Assembly (NCBI GenBank): GCA_024235215.1
Contig: JACKMU010000004.1
Location: forward strand, 248,001 to 312,000
Length of the DNA: 64,000 nucleotides
Origin: Chromatiaceae bacterium
GTDB lineage: Bacteria > Pseudomonadota > Gammaproteobacteria > Chromatiales > Chromatiaceae
Direction of reading: 5' to 3'
The position numbers and the translations under genes were made by a program. Below, piece by piece: positions 35,279-46,715 of the stretch. Position 1 is the stretch's first letter; every line of letters begins with the position of its first letter. The notes beneath the pieces were generated by a model. The model was not told the DNA's origin, did not search any database, and saw only the letters and a list, made by a program, of their open reading frames with translations.

Positions 35279-37882
35279 TTAATTAGCAACGATATTGACC
35301 AGCTTACCGGGTACCAGGATGACTTTACGCACCGTGGCATCAGCGATATGTTTACGCACGTTTTCATCCATCCGCGCGGCCTGTTCGATCGCATCTCGGT
35401 CGGCGTCCGCGCCGATTTCGATTTTGGTGCGAACCTTACCGTTCACCTGGACCACATACTGAATGCGTTGCAGCTGCAGCGCCTCCTCATCTGCCTGCGG
35501 CCAACTGCTGTCGAGGATCTCCTCGCCATACCTCAGCTCAAGCCAGAGCGCATGAGTGAGGTGCGGGGTGATCGGAGCCAGCAGCTGCAGCACGATTCCG
35601 AAGCCTTCGCGCAGCAGCACCCGGTCTGCTGCGCTCTCTTCCAGTTTGTATAGCGTGTTGACCACCTTCATGCAGGCGGAGACCACGGTATTGAACTGCT
35701 GCCGGTCATAGTCGAAGCAGGCCTGTTTCAGCGCGGCATGAATTTCCCGGCGGTGCGCCTTTTGGGTATCGTCGAACGTTACACTCTGGTTGTCGCTGGA
35801 TAACAACTCTGTTCGCCGGTTCCAGGCGAGTCCCCACAGACGGCGCAGAAACCGGTGGGCACCCTCGACCCCTTCGTCGCTCCACTCCAACGACTGGTCC
35901 GGCGGTGAAGTGAACATCGTGTAGAGACGCACTGTGTCGGCGCCAAAACGATCGATCAGGGTCTGCGGATCGATGCCGTTGTTCTTGGACTTCGACATCT
36001 TTTCCACGCCGCCGATTGCGACCGGCTGCCCATCCGATTTGAGTCTGGCACTGACCACCTGGCCGCGCTCGTCCAGCATCTTTTCGACGTCGGTCGGGTT
36101 GAACCAGTGATAGCTGCCGCCTTCGTCCTGTCGGTAGAATGTCTCCGCCACCACCATGCCCTGAGTGAGCAGGCGCGTGAACGGTTCGTCGGATTGCACC
36201 AGTCCGACGTCGCGCAGCAGCTTGTGATAGAAGCGGGCGTAGAGCAGATGCAGGATGGCGTGTTCGATACCGCCGATGTAGTGGTCCACCGGCAGCCAGT
36301 AGTTGGCGCGTTGGTCGAGCATGACCTGGTCCGCATCCGGACACGCATAGCGGGCGTAATACCAGGAGGACTCCATGAAGGTGTCGAAGGTGTCGGTTTC
36401 ACGCTCTGCTGCGCCGCCGCATTCGGGGCAGCGGGTCTGATACCATTCGGGCATCTTCTTGATCGGAGAGCCACCGGTAGCGTCGAATTCGACCGCTTCG
36501 GGCAGGATCACCGGCAGGTCGCCGGCCGGCACCGGGACGATACCACAGTGGTCGCAGTGGATCATCGGGATGGGGGCGCCCCAGTAGCGCTGGCGAGAGA
36601 CGCCCCAGTCACGCAGGCGGAACTGCACCTGCTTCTCACCCAATCCCCTGGCATTCAGGTCGGCGGCAATCGCATCCACTGCCGCGCTGTAGTCGAGACC
36701 GTCGTACCGCCCCGAATTGATGCAGACGCCAGCGCTTTTATCCGCATACCACTCCTGCCAGGCGGCGGTGGAGAATTGCTCGCCGGGCAGCTGGATCACC
36801 TGTTTGATCGCTATTCCATACGCTTTGGCAAAGTGAAAATCGCGCTCGTCATGTGCGGGCACCGCCATCACTGCCCCTTCGCCATATCCCCAGAGCACGT
36901 AGTTGCCGACCCACACCGGGATCTGTTCACCGGTCAGCGGATGGGTCACCGAGATGCCAGTCGGCATTCCTCGCTTCTCCATGGTGGCGAGATCGGCCTC
37001 GGCCACACTGCCGTGTTGGCACTCTGCGATGAACTCCGCCAGCTCGGGATTGGAACGGGCTGCATGTCGCGCCAGCGGATGTTCGGCAGCGACCGCGCAG
37101 AAGGTGATGCCCATAATGGTGTCAATCCGGGTGGTATAGACCCAGAGCCTCTCCTCGCTGTTCTCCAGCCGATAGGGAAATGCGAAGCGCACACCCTGTG
37201 ATCTGCCTATCCAGTTACGCTGCATGGTGCGCACCTGCTCCGGCCAGTTCCCCATGTGGTCGAGTTCGTTCAGCAGTTCATCCGCATAGTCGGTGATGCG
37301 GATGAACCACTGCGGAATCTCGCGCCGCTCAACCAGCGCACCCGAACGCCAGCCGCGCCCATCGATCACCTGTTCGTTGGCCAGTACCGTCTGATCGACC
37401 GGGTCCCAGTTGACTACTGAATTTTTCCGGTAGACCAGCCCCTTTTTATACAGCTCGGTGAAGAGCCACTGTTCCCAGCGATAATATTGCGGACGGCAAG
37501 TGGCCAGCTCGCGACTCCAGTCGTAGCCGAATCCCAGCCGTTGCAGCTGCTGTTTCATATAGTCGATATTGCTGTAGGTCCATTTGGCCGGTGCCATGTT
37601 GTTCTTGATCGCCGCCCCTTCCGCCGGTAGACCGAAGGCATCCCAACCCATCGGTTGCAGTACGTTCTTGCCCTGCATGCGTTGATAGCGGGCGATCACA
37701 TCACCGATGGTGTAGTTGCGGACATGCCCCATGTGCAGCTTGCCGCTGGGATAGGGGAACATCGACAAGCAGTAGTACTTCTCCCGGCTGGGATCCTCGG
37801 AGACCTTGAAACTGTCGTTCTGTTCCCAGTACGACTGGGCGCTGGCCTCGATTTCGGCCATGTCGTAGCGTTCTTGCATCAT
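35279..37882 (-). CDS. leuS: Leucyl-tRNA synthetase
   Basis: An 867-residue class Ia synthetase. Catalytic motifs are HMGH (HIGH box, MFPYPSGKLHMGHVRNY near the N-terminus) and KMSKSKNN; the CP1 editing domain (HPLTGEQIPVWVGNYV, VPAHDERD) lies between, and the C-terminal domain ends in GKLVNIVAN. Two Cys pairs (CDHCG, CPECG) form a zinc-binding insertion. It charges tRNA-Leu and edits mischarged isoleucine or norvaline. Two ATG codons start the frame (37882, 37879). It heads the leuS-lptE-holA operon and is divergent from the ybeL-like gene. Confidence 0.97.
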   Translation of the reverse strand: MMQERYDMAEIEASAQSYWEQNDSFKVSEDPSREKYYCLSMFPYPSGKLHMGHVRNYTIGDVIARYQRMQGKNVLQPMGWDAFGLPAEGAAIKNNMAPAKWTYSNIDYMKQQLQRLGFGYDWSRELATCRPQYYRWEQWLFTELYKKGLVYRKNSVVNWDPVDQTVLANEQVIDGRGWRSGALVERREIPQWFIRITDYADELLNELDHMGNWPEQVRTMQRNWIGRSQGVRFAFPYRLENSEERLWVYTTRIDTIMGITFCAVAAEHPLARHAARSNPELAEFIAECQHGSVAEADLATMEKRGMPTGISVTHPLTGEQIPVWVGNYVLWGYGEGAVMAVPAHDERDFHFAKAYGIAIKQVIQLPGEQFSTAAWQEWYADKSAGVCINSGRYDGLDYSAAVDAIAADLNARGLGEKQVQFRLRDWGVSRQRYWGAPIPMIHCDHCGIVPVPAGDLPVILPEAVEFDATGGSPIKKMPEWYQTRCPECGGAAERETDTFDTFMESSWYYARYACPDADQVMLDQRANYWLPVDHYIGGIEHAILHLLYARFYHKLLRDVGLVQSDEPFTRLLTQGMVVAETFYRQDEGGSYHWFNPTDVEKMLDERGQVVSARLKSDGQPVAIGGVEKMSKSKNNGIDPQTLIDRFGADTVRLYTMFTSPPDQSLEWSDEGVEGAHRFLRRLWGLAWNRRTELLSSDNQSVTFDDTQKAHRREIHAALKQACFDYDRQQFNTVVSACMKVVNTLYKLEESAADRVLLREGFGIVLQLLAPITPHLTHALWLELRYGEEILDSSWPQADEEALQLQRIQYVVQVNGKVRTKIEIGADADRDAIEQAARMDENVRKHIADATVRKVILVPGKLVNIVAN

Positions 37883-37945
37883 GGTTTTACTGCTATGGCT
37901 GGGGAAATGGATAATCGAATAAGGATACCCCAGCCGGGGGGAGAC

Positions 37946-37999
37946 ATGAAGAAGCGTATCATCTTGTTTTCTGACGCCGATGGTTCACAATTTCATTGA
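37946..37999 (+). CDS. Possible 17-residue small protein
   Basis: A short frame encoding MKKRIILFSDADGSQFH, preceded by a G-rich stretch (GGGGGGAGAC) that would make a strong ribosome site. It lies in the 243-bp gap between the divergent leuS and ybeL-like genes. There is no recognisable domain. A leader or small protein is possible, but the frame is too short to prove coding. Confidence 0.25.
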   Translation: MKKRIILFSDADGSQFH

Positions 38000-38125
38000 G
38001 GGAGCGCTGATTCGAGGGGAGCATACTGCAGTAACAGGCTGTATTGTTCGCCGAATATGTCGCAAAGGCACAGATCAGCGCCACCTCAAGTATTCAGGTG
38101 AGAGAGTCGTAGAGAGGTTTAGCGC

Positions 38126-38659
38126 ATGTCCGATGAAGAGAAACGTGACCCAATCGATCGCATGACCGATGCCTATGAGCGCATGCTCGAACGGGTGGAC
38201 GGGATGTTGGAGCTGGCGGAAAAGAGTACGCTGCCGACTCTGCGTCGTTCCATCGACCACGCCAGGGAGAAGGCGGTGGAGCTGAACGAGTTGACCCGCG
38301 AGGAGGCGGAAAAGCTGGCCACCTATGTAGAGCGCGACATGCAGGAGGCAGCCCGGTTTCTGGTGGAGACGGGTGCGGAAATCCGTGAGTGGTGGCAGTT
38401 TGATGTGCAACTGATTGAGCAGCGCCTGCTGGATATGTTCGCCAGCGTGGCCGACAAGACCCGGCTGGAGCTGGAGAAACTGGCTGATCAGGCGCGTGAG
38501 GCGTCGCGCTACCACACCGGTGAGGTGACCGGTCCGGGTACGCTGATCTGCGAAGGGTGTGGTAAGGAGATCCATTTCCACAAAGCGGGCCGGATACCCC
38601 CCTGTCCTGGTTGCCAAGGCACTGGATTCACGCGTCAGACAACGATCGACGCCACCTGA
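38126..38659 (+). CDS. ybeL: YbeL-like zinc-ribbon protein (DUF1451)
   Basis: A 177-residue protein. Residues 10-120 are a long amphipathic helical region (YERMLERVDGMLELA, RREEAEKLATYVERD-like segments), and the C-terminus is a zinc ribbon with CxxC pairs (CEGCG and CPGCQ). This is the DUF1451/YbeL family; its function is unknown. E. coli ybeL is likewise next to and divergent from leuS, which supports the name. Confidence 0.85.
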   Translation: MSDEEKRDPIDRMTDAYERMLERVDGMLELAEKSTLPTLRRSIDHAREKAVELNELTREEAEKLATYVERDMQEAARFLVETGAEIREWWQFDVQLIEQRLLDMFASVADKTRLELEKLADQAREASRYHTGEVTGPGTLICEGCGKEIHFHKAGRIPPCPGCQGTGFTRQTTIDAT

Positions 38660-38669
38660 TGTAGCGAGG

Positions 38670-39878
38670 TCAGCCGGCCAGCAGACTGCTCTGCTCTTGA
38701 AAAGCCAGTTCGGAAGCCTGCAGGAAGATCTCCTGAATCTCTGCTGCATCGAGGTGGGCAAAGCCGGTCGGTATCCCCTCCTTCTGCTCGAAGGAGCGGG
38801 CGCAGCGGAGCGCTTCACCTGCGGTGCCCCGGTGATCGAGCAGTGCTCCCTTGATCGATTCAGAGATCGGCATCAATTCGAGCAGCTTATCCATGTGTTG
38901 GCCCATCAGCAGATCCAGTACCGAGAGCAGGCCGACGGTGAAGGCTCCATCGCTCTCTTCGCTGTCCACTCTGGCGGTTAGCTTGGCGCACATATGCGCC
39001 CTGACCAGCGCAATGGTGAACGTCTCCACCGGCTGTCCATCGATTCGCGACAGGGCGATCAGATTGGCCCAGCCGCGCAGGCGCTGCACACCGAGATAGA
39101 CGATAGCCTGCTGGATCGAATCGATTTTACGCGGCATCTTCAGTGCGGCCGAGTTGAGGTAGCGCAGGATGTTGTAGACCAGACCCGGGTCCTGCACGAT
39201 CAGGTTCTCCAGCTGGCGCGGAGTGGATTGGGGATCATTCAGCGTGGCGAGCAGTTTCAGCGTGATCAGCTGATTCTCGTTCAACCGCTTACCGGTCACC
39301 ACATGGGGACGGGAGAAGTAATAGCCCTGGAACAGGTCGAAGCCGAGTTCGTGGAGTTGCCGGTACTCCTGCTCGGTCTCTACCTTCTCCGCCAGCAGCA
39401 GCATGTCGCTGCGATTCACTTTTGCCATCTGCTGCGCGACCTTGTCCCACTCCATTGTGGGTACTTCCACCTTCAATATCTGGATGTGGGGGATCAATGG
39501 GTGGCGCGTCTGTCTGAACTCGAAGTCGTCCAGCGCCAGGGTGAATCCCTCCTTCGCGAGTGCTGCGATGCGCTGGACGAACGGCTCGTCGATCACGATA
39601 TCTTCCAGGATCTCCAGTACCAGACGTTTTCTGTCAAAAGGAAACTCCGGAAGATCCATCAACAGGCTACGGGTCATATTGAGGAACGCCCGATGGCTGC
39701 CCACGATTCTATCCAGGCCCATATCGGTAAATGCGTTGAGCATCACCCGGGAGGTGGCCAGATCACCGTCCATGTTAGGGGCACCGCTGGTGTTTCCTTC
39801 GCGGTAGAGCAGTTCATAGGCATAAACTCTCAGCCGCCGGTCGTAGATGGCCTGTCTTCCGATGAAATATTCCTGCAT
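38670..39878 (-). CDS. EAL-HDOD (YuxH-type) signalling protein
   Basis: A 402-residue protein. The N-terminal EAL-like domain (1-200) starts FIGRQAIYDRRLRVYAYELLYR, with Glu22 in a YELL variant of EAL. It retains LEILED and LALDDFEF but lacks the full DDFGTGYSS loop. An HDOD domain (205-390) follows: IVQDPGLVYNILRYLNSAAL, IDSIQQAIVYLGVQRLRGW and FTVGLLSVLDLLMGQ. Homologues such as Vibrio CdgJ affect motility; many are inactive and bind cyclic-di-GMP or partner proteins. A sigma28-like site lies 30 bp upstream. It is convergent with the ybeL-like gene. Confidence 0.88.
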   Translation of the reverse strand: MQEYFIGRQAIYDRRLRVYAYELLYREGNTSGAPNMDGDLATSRVMLNAFTDMGLDRIVGSHRAFLNMTRSLLMDLPEFPFDRKRLVLEILEDIVIDEPFVQRIAALAKEGFTLALDDFEFRQTRHPLIPHIQILKVEVPTMEWDKVAQQMAKVNRSDMLLLAEKVETEQEYRQLHELGFDLFQGYYFSRPHVVTGKRLNENQLITLKLLATLNDPQSTPRQLENLIVQDPGLVYNILRYLNSAALKMPRKIDSIQQAIVYLGVQRLRGWANLIALSRIDGQPVETFTIALVRAHMCAKLTARVDSEESDGAFTVGLLSVLDLLMGQHMDKLLELMPISESIKGALLDHRGTAGEALRCARSFEQKEGIPTGFAHLDAAEIQEIFLQASELAFQEQSSLLAG

Positions 39879-39907
39879 CTTGTTCTCGCTATGCTTGCCT
39901 TGACATG

Positions 39908-39934
39908 TTTACGGCGCGATAAGGTGTGACTTGA
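39908..39934 (-). promoter_or_regulatory. Sigma28-like promoter for the EAL-HDOD gene
   Basis: On the minus strand, TCAAGTCA (39934-39927), an 11-base spacer, and GCCGTAAA (39915-39908) resemble TAAAGTTT-N11-GCCGATAA with 11 of 16 matches and exact spacing. The ATG is 30 bp downstream. The match is weaker than the one at 27384. Confidence 0.35.
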
Positions 39935-40004
39935 GCGGAACGTGGCGCGCTGCGCAGAGCGGCTGCAGCGTTCGGAGGCAGATGCCCGGATCGGTTTTTC
40001 GACG

Positions 40005-40032
40005 CAAAAAAAACCCGCAACTGAGCGCGGGT
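40005..40032 (-). terminator. Intrinsic terminator of rpmB-rpmG
   Basis: On the minus strand ACCCGC / GCGGGT arms (40032-40027 and 40018-40013) enclose an 8-base loop and run straight into a run of eight T (A-run at 40006-40013 on the plus strand). This is a canonical Rho-independent terminator just after rpmG. Confidence 0.9.
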
Positions 40033-40056
40033 CTTTTGCTGATTCCCGATCCAGGG

Positions 40057-40212
40057 TTACTTGATCTTGGCCTCTTTATACATCACATGCTTGCGGATTT
40101 TGGGATCGAACTTCTTGATCTCCATCTTTCCCGGCATGTTGCGCTTGTTCTTGGTGGTGGTGTAGAAGTGGCCTGTGCCAGCGCTGGAGACTAGCCTGAT
40201 TTTATCACGCAT
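40057..40212 (-). CDS. rpmG: 50S ribosomal protein L33
   Basis: A 51-residue protein starting MRDKIRLVSSAGTGHFYTTT and ending KHVMYKEAKIK, typical of L33. It has no cysteines, so it is the zinc-free form. It follows rpmB by 13 bp in the conserved radC-rpmB-rpmG order and precedes an intrinsic terminator. Confidence 0.97.
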   Translation of the reverse strand: MRDKIRLVSSAGTGHFYTTTKNKRNMPGKMEIKKFDPKIRKHVMYKEAKIK

Positions 40213-40225
40213 GGGTTATTTCTCC

Positions 40226-40462
40226 TCAGATCTTTTCGCCGCGGCTGCGGATATCGGACAGGACCAGATCTATACCCCGTTTGTCGATGATACGCATGCC
40301 CTTGGTGGAGACGCGCAGGCGCACCCAGCGTTTCTCGCTCTCCACCCAGAAGCGATGATAGTGCAGATTGGGCAGGAAGCGACGCTTTGTCTTGTTGTGT
40401 GCATGGGAGACGTTGTTTCCCGTCACCGGCCGTTTCCCCGTAATCTGGCATACTTTGGACAT
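40226..40462 (-). CDS. rpmB: 50S ribosomal protein L28
   Basis: A 78-residue L28 with the family start MSKVCQITGKRPVTGNN, then NKTKRRFLPNLHYHRFW and RVSTKGMRIIDKRGID. ATG 40462 was chosen; the open frame continues upstream through the promoter without coding character. It is transcribed with rpmG from a near-consensus promoter about 90 bp upstream. Confidence 0.98.
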   Translation of the reverse strand: MSKVCQITGKRPVTGNNVSHAHNKTKRRFLPNLHYHRFWVESEKRWVRLRVSTKGMRIIDKRGIDLVLSDIRSRGEKI

Positions 40463-40549
40463 TGTCGGATCCTCGAAAATTTCTCTAGCGCCCCCCTGTC
40501 GGGCGGCTTGGCTAAAATGGTACTGCTCCCAGGGAGCGAAAGAGGCGGA

Positions 40550-40578
40550 TTTATAACAAACTGGCGGCTCAATTTCAA
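40550..40578 (-). promoter_or_regulatory. Sigma70 promoter of rpmB-rpmG
   Basis: On the minus strand TTGAAA (40578-40573), a 17-base spacer, and TATAAA (40555-40550) are near consensus. The 5' leader of about 80 bases has the short palindrome GCTCCCAGGGAGC close to the likely start site. Confidence 0.75.
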
Positions 40579-40653
40579 GGGCCAAGAGCTGAACGCCCAG
40601 GGCCGGGGAGAGTGGTCGCGATAGCTCTCTGGCGCTGCACCCTCCGCCCTATT

Positions 40654-41328
40654 TCAGACCAAACCGCGCTCCGCCATCGAGACGTAGCTGCCAGCCGCCA
40701 CTACCACATGGTCGAGTACCCGTACATCGATGAGCGCCAGCGTATCACTCAGGCGCCGGGTGATACAGCGGTCCGCCTCGCTCGGTTCAGCCACGCCGGA
40801 TGGGTGATTATGCGCCAGGATCAGCGCAGCGGCGTTATGGTGCAGCGCACGTCTTACCACCTCACGCGGGTGCACGCTGGCACCGTCTATGGTGCCGCGG
40901 AACAGCTCTTCGTACTCGATCACGCGATGGCGGTTGTCCAGAAACAGACAGGCGAAAACTTCATGCGGATAGTCGGAGAGGCGCGCCTGCAGATAGGCTT
41001 GCGCCTGGGCCGGACTGGTGAGCGCATCCTGGCGGGCCAGTATCTCCCGCTGATGGCGTCTTGCCATCTCCAGTACCGCCTGCAGCTGTGCGTATTTGGC
41101 GCTTCCCAGGCCGCGGCTGGCGCAGAAGGCGTGGCGATCCAGCGCCAACAGCGCACGCAGACTGCCGTGTTCACGCAGCAGATCACGCGCCAGTGAGACG
41201 GCACTTTTTCCTGGTACACCAGTGCGTAGAAATATCGCCAGAAGCTCCGCATCGGAAAGCGCGGTGGCTCCCCGTAACAGTAGTTTTTCCCGGGGGCGTT
41301 CATCCTTGGGCCAGTTGCTGATGGTCAT
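40654..41328 (-). CDS. radC: RadC family JAB-domain protein
   Basis: A 224-residue RadC. The N-terminal UPF0758 region (WPKDERPREKLLLRGATALSDAELLAI, helix-hairpin-helix-like GLGSAKYAQLQ) is followed by a JAB1/MPN metalloprotein domain with HNHPSGVAEPSEAD. A role in DNA repair was once claimed and is not supported; function is unclear. ATG 41328 has AAGGAG 6 bp upstream and was chosen over the longer frame. It is divergent from coaBC, as in E. coli. Confidence 0.95.
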   Translation of the reverse strand: MTISNWPKDERPREKLLLRGATALSDAELLAIFLRTGVPGKSAVSLARDLLREHGSLRALLALDRHAFCASRGLGSAKYAQLQAVLEMARRHQREILARQDALTSPAQAQAYLQARLSDYPHEVFACLFLDNRHRVIEYEELFRGTIDGASVHPREVVRRALHHNAAALILAHNHPSGVAEPSEADRCITRRLSDTLALIDVRVLDHVVVAAGSYVSMAERGLV

Positions 41329-41554
41329 ATTGATCTCCTTATCAATAGGGAGGCGCTGCCGGGAAACGGCGGGCCTGCTAACTGTCCAGATTAATCCAAC
41401 CGCCTTCTGCTTGCCAATCACCTGAGGAGGCAACGCCAATGACGCCTAGCTATCCTCCGCTGTCCATCAAGACGCGACTCGTGCTTTCCGACAGCTGCGC
41501 ATTGGGTTAACCTTATCGCTTCATCGCCTTGAATTTACTGGATAACATAAGCTG

Positions 41555-42772
41555 ATGTCCGTACTGATCGGAAGAAAGATAGTGGTTGGAGTAAGTGGCG
41601 GTATCGCTGCCTATAAGACAGCGCAACTGATTCGGCTGTTGCGCCTGGCCGGAGCGCAGGTGCGGGTGGTGATGACACCCGCGGCAGAGCAGTTCATTAC
41701 CCCATTGACACTCCAGGCGCTGTCTGGTGAGCCGGTGCGGCAATCGCTGTTCGATGCGGCGCATGAGGCGGCGATGGGCCATATCGAATTGGCGCGTTGG
41801 GCTGACCTGATATTGATAGCGCCGGCGAGCGCCGATTGCATGGCGCGTATGTCAGCAGGGATGGCTGATGATCTGTTGACGACGATCTGCCTTGCCAGCG
41901 AGGTTCCGATAGCGCTCGCACCGGCGATGAATCAGGGGATGTGGCGCAACAGTGCGACGGCGTACAATGTGCACACGCTCGCCCAGCGCGGCATCGCAAT
42001 CTGGGGGCCGGCGGAGGGCGACCAGGCGTGTGGCGAAACCGGACCGGGACGTATGCTGGAACCGGAGCAGTTGCTGCAGTCGGTGCAGCAGTTTTTTCAA
42101 GGCGGTAGAGCGAACGGGATCAGGGTGCTGCTCACCGCCGGACCCACCCGGGAGCCGATCGACCCGGTCCGCTTCCTCAGCAACCGCAGCTCCGGCAAGA
42201 TGGGATTTGCGCTGGCCCGGGCGTTCTCCAGTGAAGGCGCCGGGGTGACACTGGTGTCCGGTCCGGTGGCGCTGTCCACACCCGCCGGTGTCACGCGTAT
42301 CGACGTGGAGACGGCGCTGGAGATGGAGGCCGCCGTGATGACGCGGGTAACGGAGTGCGACATATTCGTCGGTTGTGCAGCGGTTGCCGATTACCGGCCT
42401 GCCGTGGTGGCTGAACAGAAAATAAAGAAGTTGGCACAGAAGCGCGCTATAGAGTTGGTACGCAATCCGGATATTCTGGCAGCGGTGGCTGCGCTTCCGC
42501 GGCCACCGTTCACCGTTGGCTTTGCCGCGGAAACGGAGCGGCCGGAGGAGTATGCGCAGGAGAAGCGCAAAGCCAAGGGTGTTGATATGATAGCCGCCAA
42601 TCTGGTCGCTGCTGCGCAAGGAGGATTCGAGCGCGATGAAAATGCGCTCATCGTACTCTGGGAAGGGGGACGCAAAGCGCTGCCGATGACCGATAAACAG
42701 CAACTCGCTCAGCTACTGGTAACACAGGTTTTGATTCACTATGAAGCGACGCATTCAGCTGAAGATTGTTGA
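41555..42772 (+). CDS. coaBC: Bifunctional phosphopantothenoylcysteine decarboxylase/synthase
   Basis: A 405-residue Dfp/CoaBC for coenzyme A synthesis. The N-terminal FMN decarboxylase (CoaC, 1-190) has VGVSGGIAAYK, the catalytic His in MGHIELARWAD, PAMNQGMW and the Cys loop ACGETGPGRM. The C-terminal synthetase (CoaB, 191-405) has TAGPTREPIDPVRFLSNRSSGKMG and KIKK. The end overlaps dut by 32 bp. The radC | coaBC-dut arrangement is conserved. Confidence 0.97.
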   Translation: MSVLIGRKIVVGVSGGIAAYKTAQLIRLLRLAGAQVRVVMTPAAEQFITPLTLQALSGEPVRQSLFDAAHEAAMGHIELARWADLILIAPASADCMARMSAGMADDLLTTICLASEVPIALAPAMNQGMWRNSATAYNVHTLAQRGIAIWGPAEGDQACGETGPGRMLEPEQLLQSVQQFFQGGRANGIRVLLTAGPTREPIDPVRFLSNRSSGKMGFALARAFSSEGAGVTLVSGPVALSTPAGVTRIDVETALEMEAAVMTRVTECDIFVGCAAVADYRPAVVAEQKIKKLAQKRAIELVRNPDILAAVAALPRPPFTVGFAAETERPEEYAQEKRKAKGVDMIAANLVAAAQGGFERDENALIVLWEGGRKALPMTDKQQLAQLLVTQVLIHYEATHSAEDC

Positions 42773-43199
42773 TCCCCGCATCGGCGACGAATATCCGTTG
42801 CCGGAGTATGCGACGCCGGGTGCGGCGGGTATGGACCTGCGAGCGATGCTCAATACACCGATGGAACTGGCACCGGGGGATACCCACCTCATACCCACCG
42901 GAGTGGCGATTCACATCGAGGATGAGAGTGTTGCCGCGATGATTCTTCCGCGCTCGGGATTGGGACACAAGCACGGCATCGTGCTGGGAAATCTGGTGGG
43001 GCTGATCGACTCGGACTATCAGGGCCAGATCTTCGTCTCCTGCTGGAATCGCGGCCACCAGCCGTTCTATATCGAGGTGGGGGAGCGTATCGCACAACTC
43101 GTGCTGGTTCCGGTGATCAGGGCCGAATTTGAGGTGGTGAACGATTTTGCCGATTCCAGTCGGGGGGAGGGTGGTTTTGGACATTCGGGCAGACACTGA
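42741..43199 (+). CDS. dut: dUTP pyrophosphatase
   Basis: A 152-residue trimeric dUTPase, converting dUTP to dUMP and PPi. All five motifs are readable: ATPGAAGMDLRAM, LPRSGLGHKHGIVLGN, VGLIDSDYQGQI, FYIEVGERIAQLVLVP and the mobile C-terminal arm RGEGGFGHSGRH. ATG 42741 lies inside the end of coaBC. E. coli and Pseudomonas have the same pairing. Confidence 0.97.
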   Translation: MKRRIQLKIVDPRIGDEYPLPEYATPGAAGMDLRAMLNTPMELAPGDTHLIPTGVAIHIEDESVAAMILPRSGLGHKHGIVLGNLVGLIDSDYQGQIFVSCWNRGHQPFYIEVGERIAQLVLVPVIRAEFEVVNDFADSSRGEGGFGHSGRH

Positions 43200-43235
43200 A
43201 TCCAACTGCAGCAGGATCCCTGGCGGTATGGCCGG

Positions 43236-45737
<2,502 letters not shown>

Positions 45738-45746
45738 TTGTCTGCA

Positions 45747-45806
45747 ATGAATTTATTCAACTTCCTGCCGCAGCGGCGGCCGGTATCCGAACCGACAGCA
45801 GCGTAA
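45747..45806 (+). CDS. Possible 19-residue leader frame before argB
   Basis: MNLFNFLPQRRPVSEPTAA is encoded between algC and argB and ends 7 bp before the argB ATG. argB has no good ribosome site of its own, so coupling through this frame is conceivable. The small frame also lacks a clear ribosome site, so it may be chance. Confidence 0.2.
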   Translation: MNLFNFLPQRRPVSEPTAA

Positions 45807-45813
45807 AACCACT

Positions 45814-46710
45814 ATGAGTCTGACACCCGAATCGGCCAGTAACGTCGCCCATGTGCTCACCGAGGCACTGCCCTATATCAAGCGATTCCGCGGCAAAACG
45901 ATCGTCATCAAATATGGCGGCAACGCAATGATAGACGACACCCTCAAGCGCGGCTTTGCGCGCGATGTGGTGTTGATGAAACTGGTCGGTATCAATCCTG
46001 TGGTGGTGCATGGTGGCGGACCGCAGATCGGCAGATTGCTGGAGCGGCTCGGGAAACAGAGTGAGTTCATTCAGGGGATGCGGGTCACCGACCGTGAAAC
46101 CATGGATGTGGTGGAGATGGTCCTCGGTGGTCTGGTGAACAAAGAGATTGTCAATCTCATCAACCGCCACGGTGGTTCGGCGGTTGGATTGACCGGTAAG
46201 GATGGTGATCTGATCCGCGCCCATAAAATGGTGAGGGAGCATCCGGCGACTGCAGATGAGGCGTCCAGAGTGATCGACTTTGGGCATGTGGGCGAGGTCG
46301 AGAGCATTGATGCCGCGGTGGTCGACATGCTGGTCGGGGGCAACTTCATTCCGGTGATCGCGCCGATCGGGGTGGGCCGGGATGGACACTCCTACAACAT
46401 CAACGCGGATCTGGTGGCGGGGAAGATGGCGGAGGTGTTACAGGCGGAAAAGCTGATACTGCTGACCAATACCAAAGGCCTGCTGGACAGGGAGGGCAAT
46501 CTTCTCTCCGGGCTCTCTGCCGCCCGGGTAGACGAGTTGATCGCTGAGGGTACGATTCACGGGGGAATGCTGCCAAAGATCGCCTGTGCACTGGACGCGG
46601 TGAAAGCGGGTGTCTCCTCCGCGCACATCATCGATGGTCGGGTGGTACATGCGGTGCTGCTGGAGCTGTTTACCGATGAAGGGGTGGGCACGCTGATCCG
46701 CCGCCGCTGA
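45814..46710 (+). CDS. argB: Acetylglutamate kinase
   Basis: A 298-residue kinase that phosphorylates N-acetylglutamate in arginine synthesis. Signatures are KTIVIKYGGNAMID, VVVHGGGPQIG, NRHGGSAVGLTGKDG, NINADLVAGKMAE, and the C-terminal VRVDELIAEGTIHGGMLPK-like segment. The length and the N-terminal helix (ALPYIKRFRGK) match the hexameric, arginine-inhibited type found in Pseudomonas, where argB is also behind algC. Confidence 0.96.
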   Translation: MSLTPESASNVAHVLTEALPYIKRFRGKTIVIKYGGNAMIDDTLKRGFARDVVLMKLVGINPVVVHGGGPQIGRLLERLGKQSEFIQGMRVTDRETMDVVEMVLGGLVNKEIVNLINRHGGSAVGLTGKDGDLIRAHKMVREHPATADEASRVIDFGHVGEVESIDAAVVDMLVGGNFIPVIAPIGVGRDGHSYNINADLVAGKMAEVLQAEKLILLTNTKGLLDREGNLLSGLSAARVDELIAEGTIHGGMLPKIACALDAVKAGVSSAHIIDGRVVHAVLLELFTDEGVGTLIRRR

Positions 46711-46715
46711 CCCCG

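Noticed and set aside
36107..37201. 364-codon plus-strand frame within leuS
   Set aside because: It lies wholly inside leuS on the opposite strand with no domain or ribosome site.
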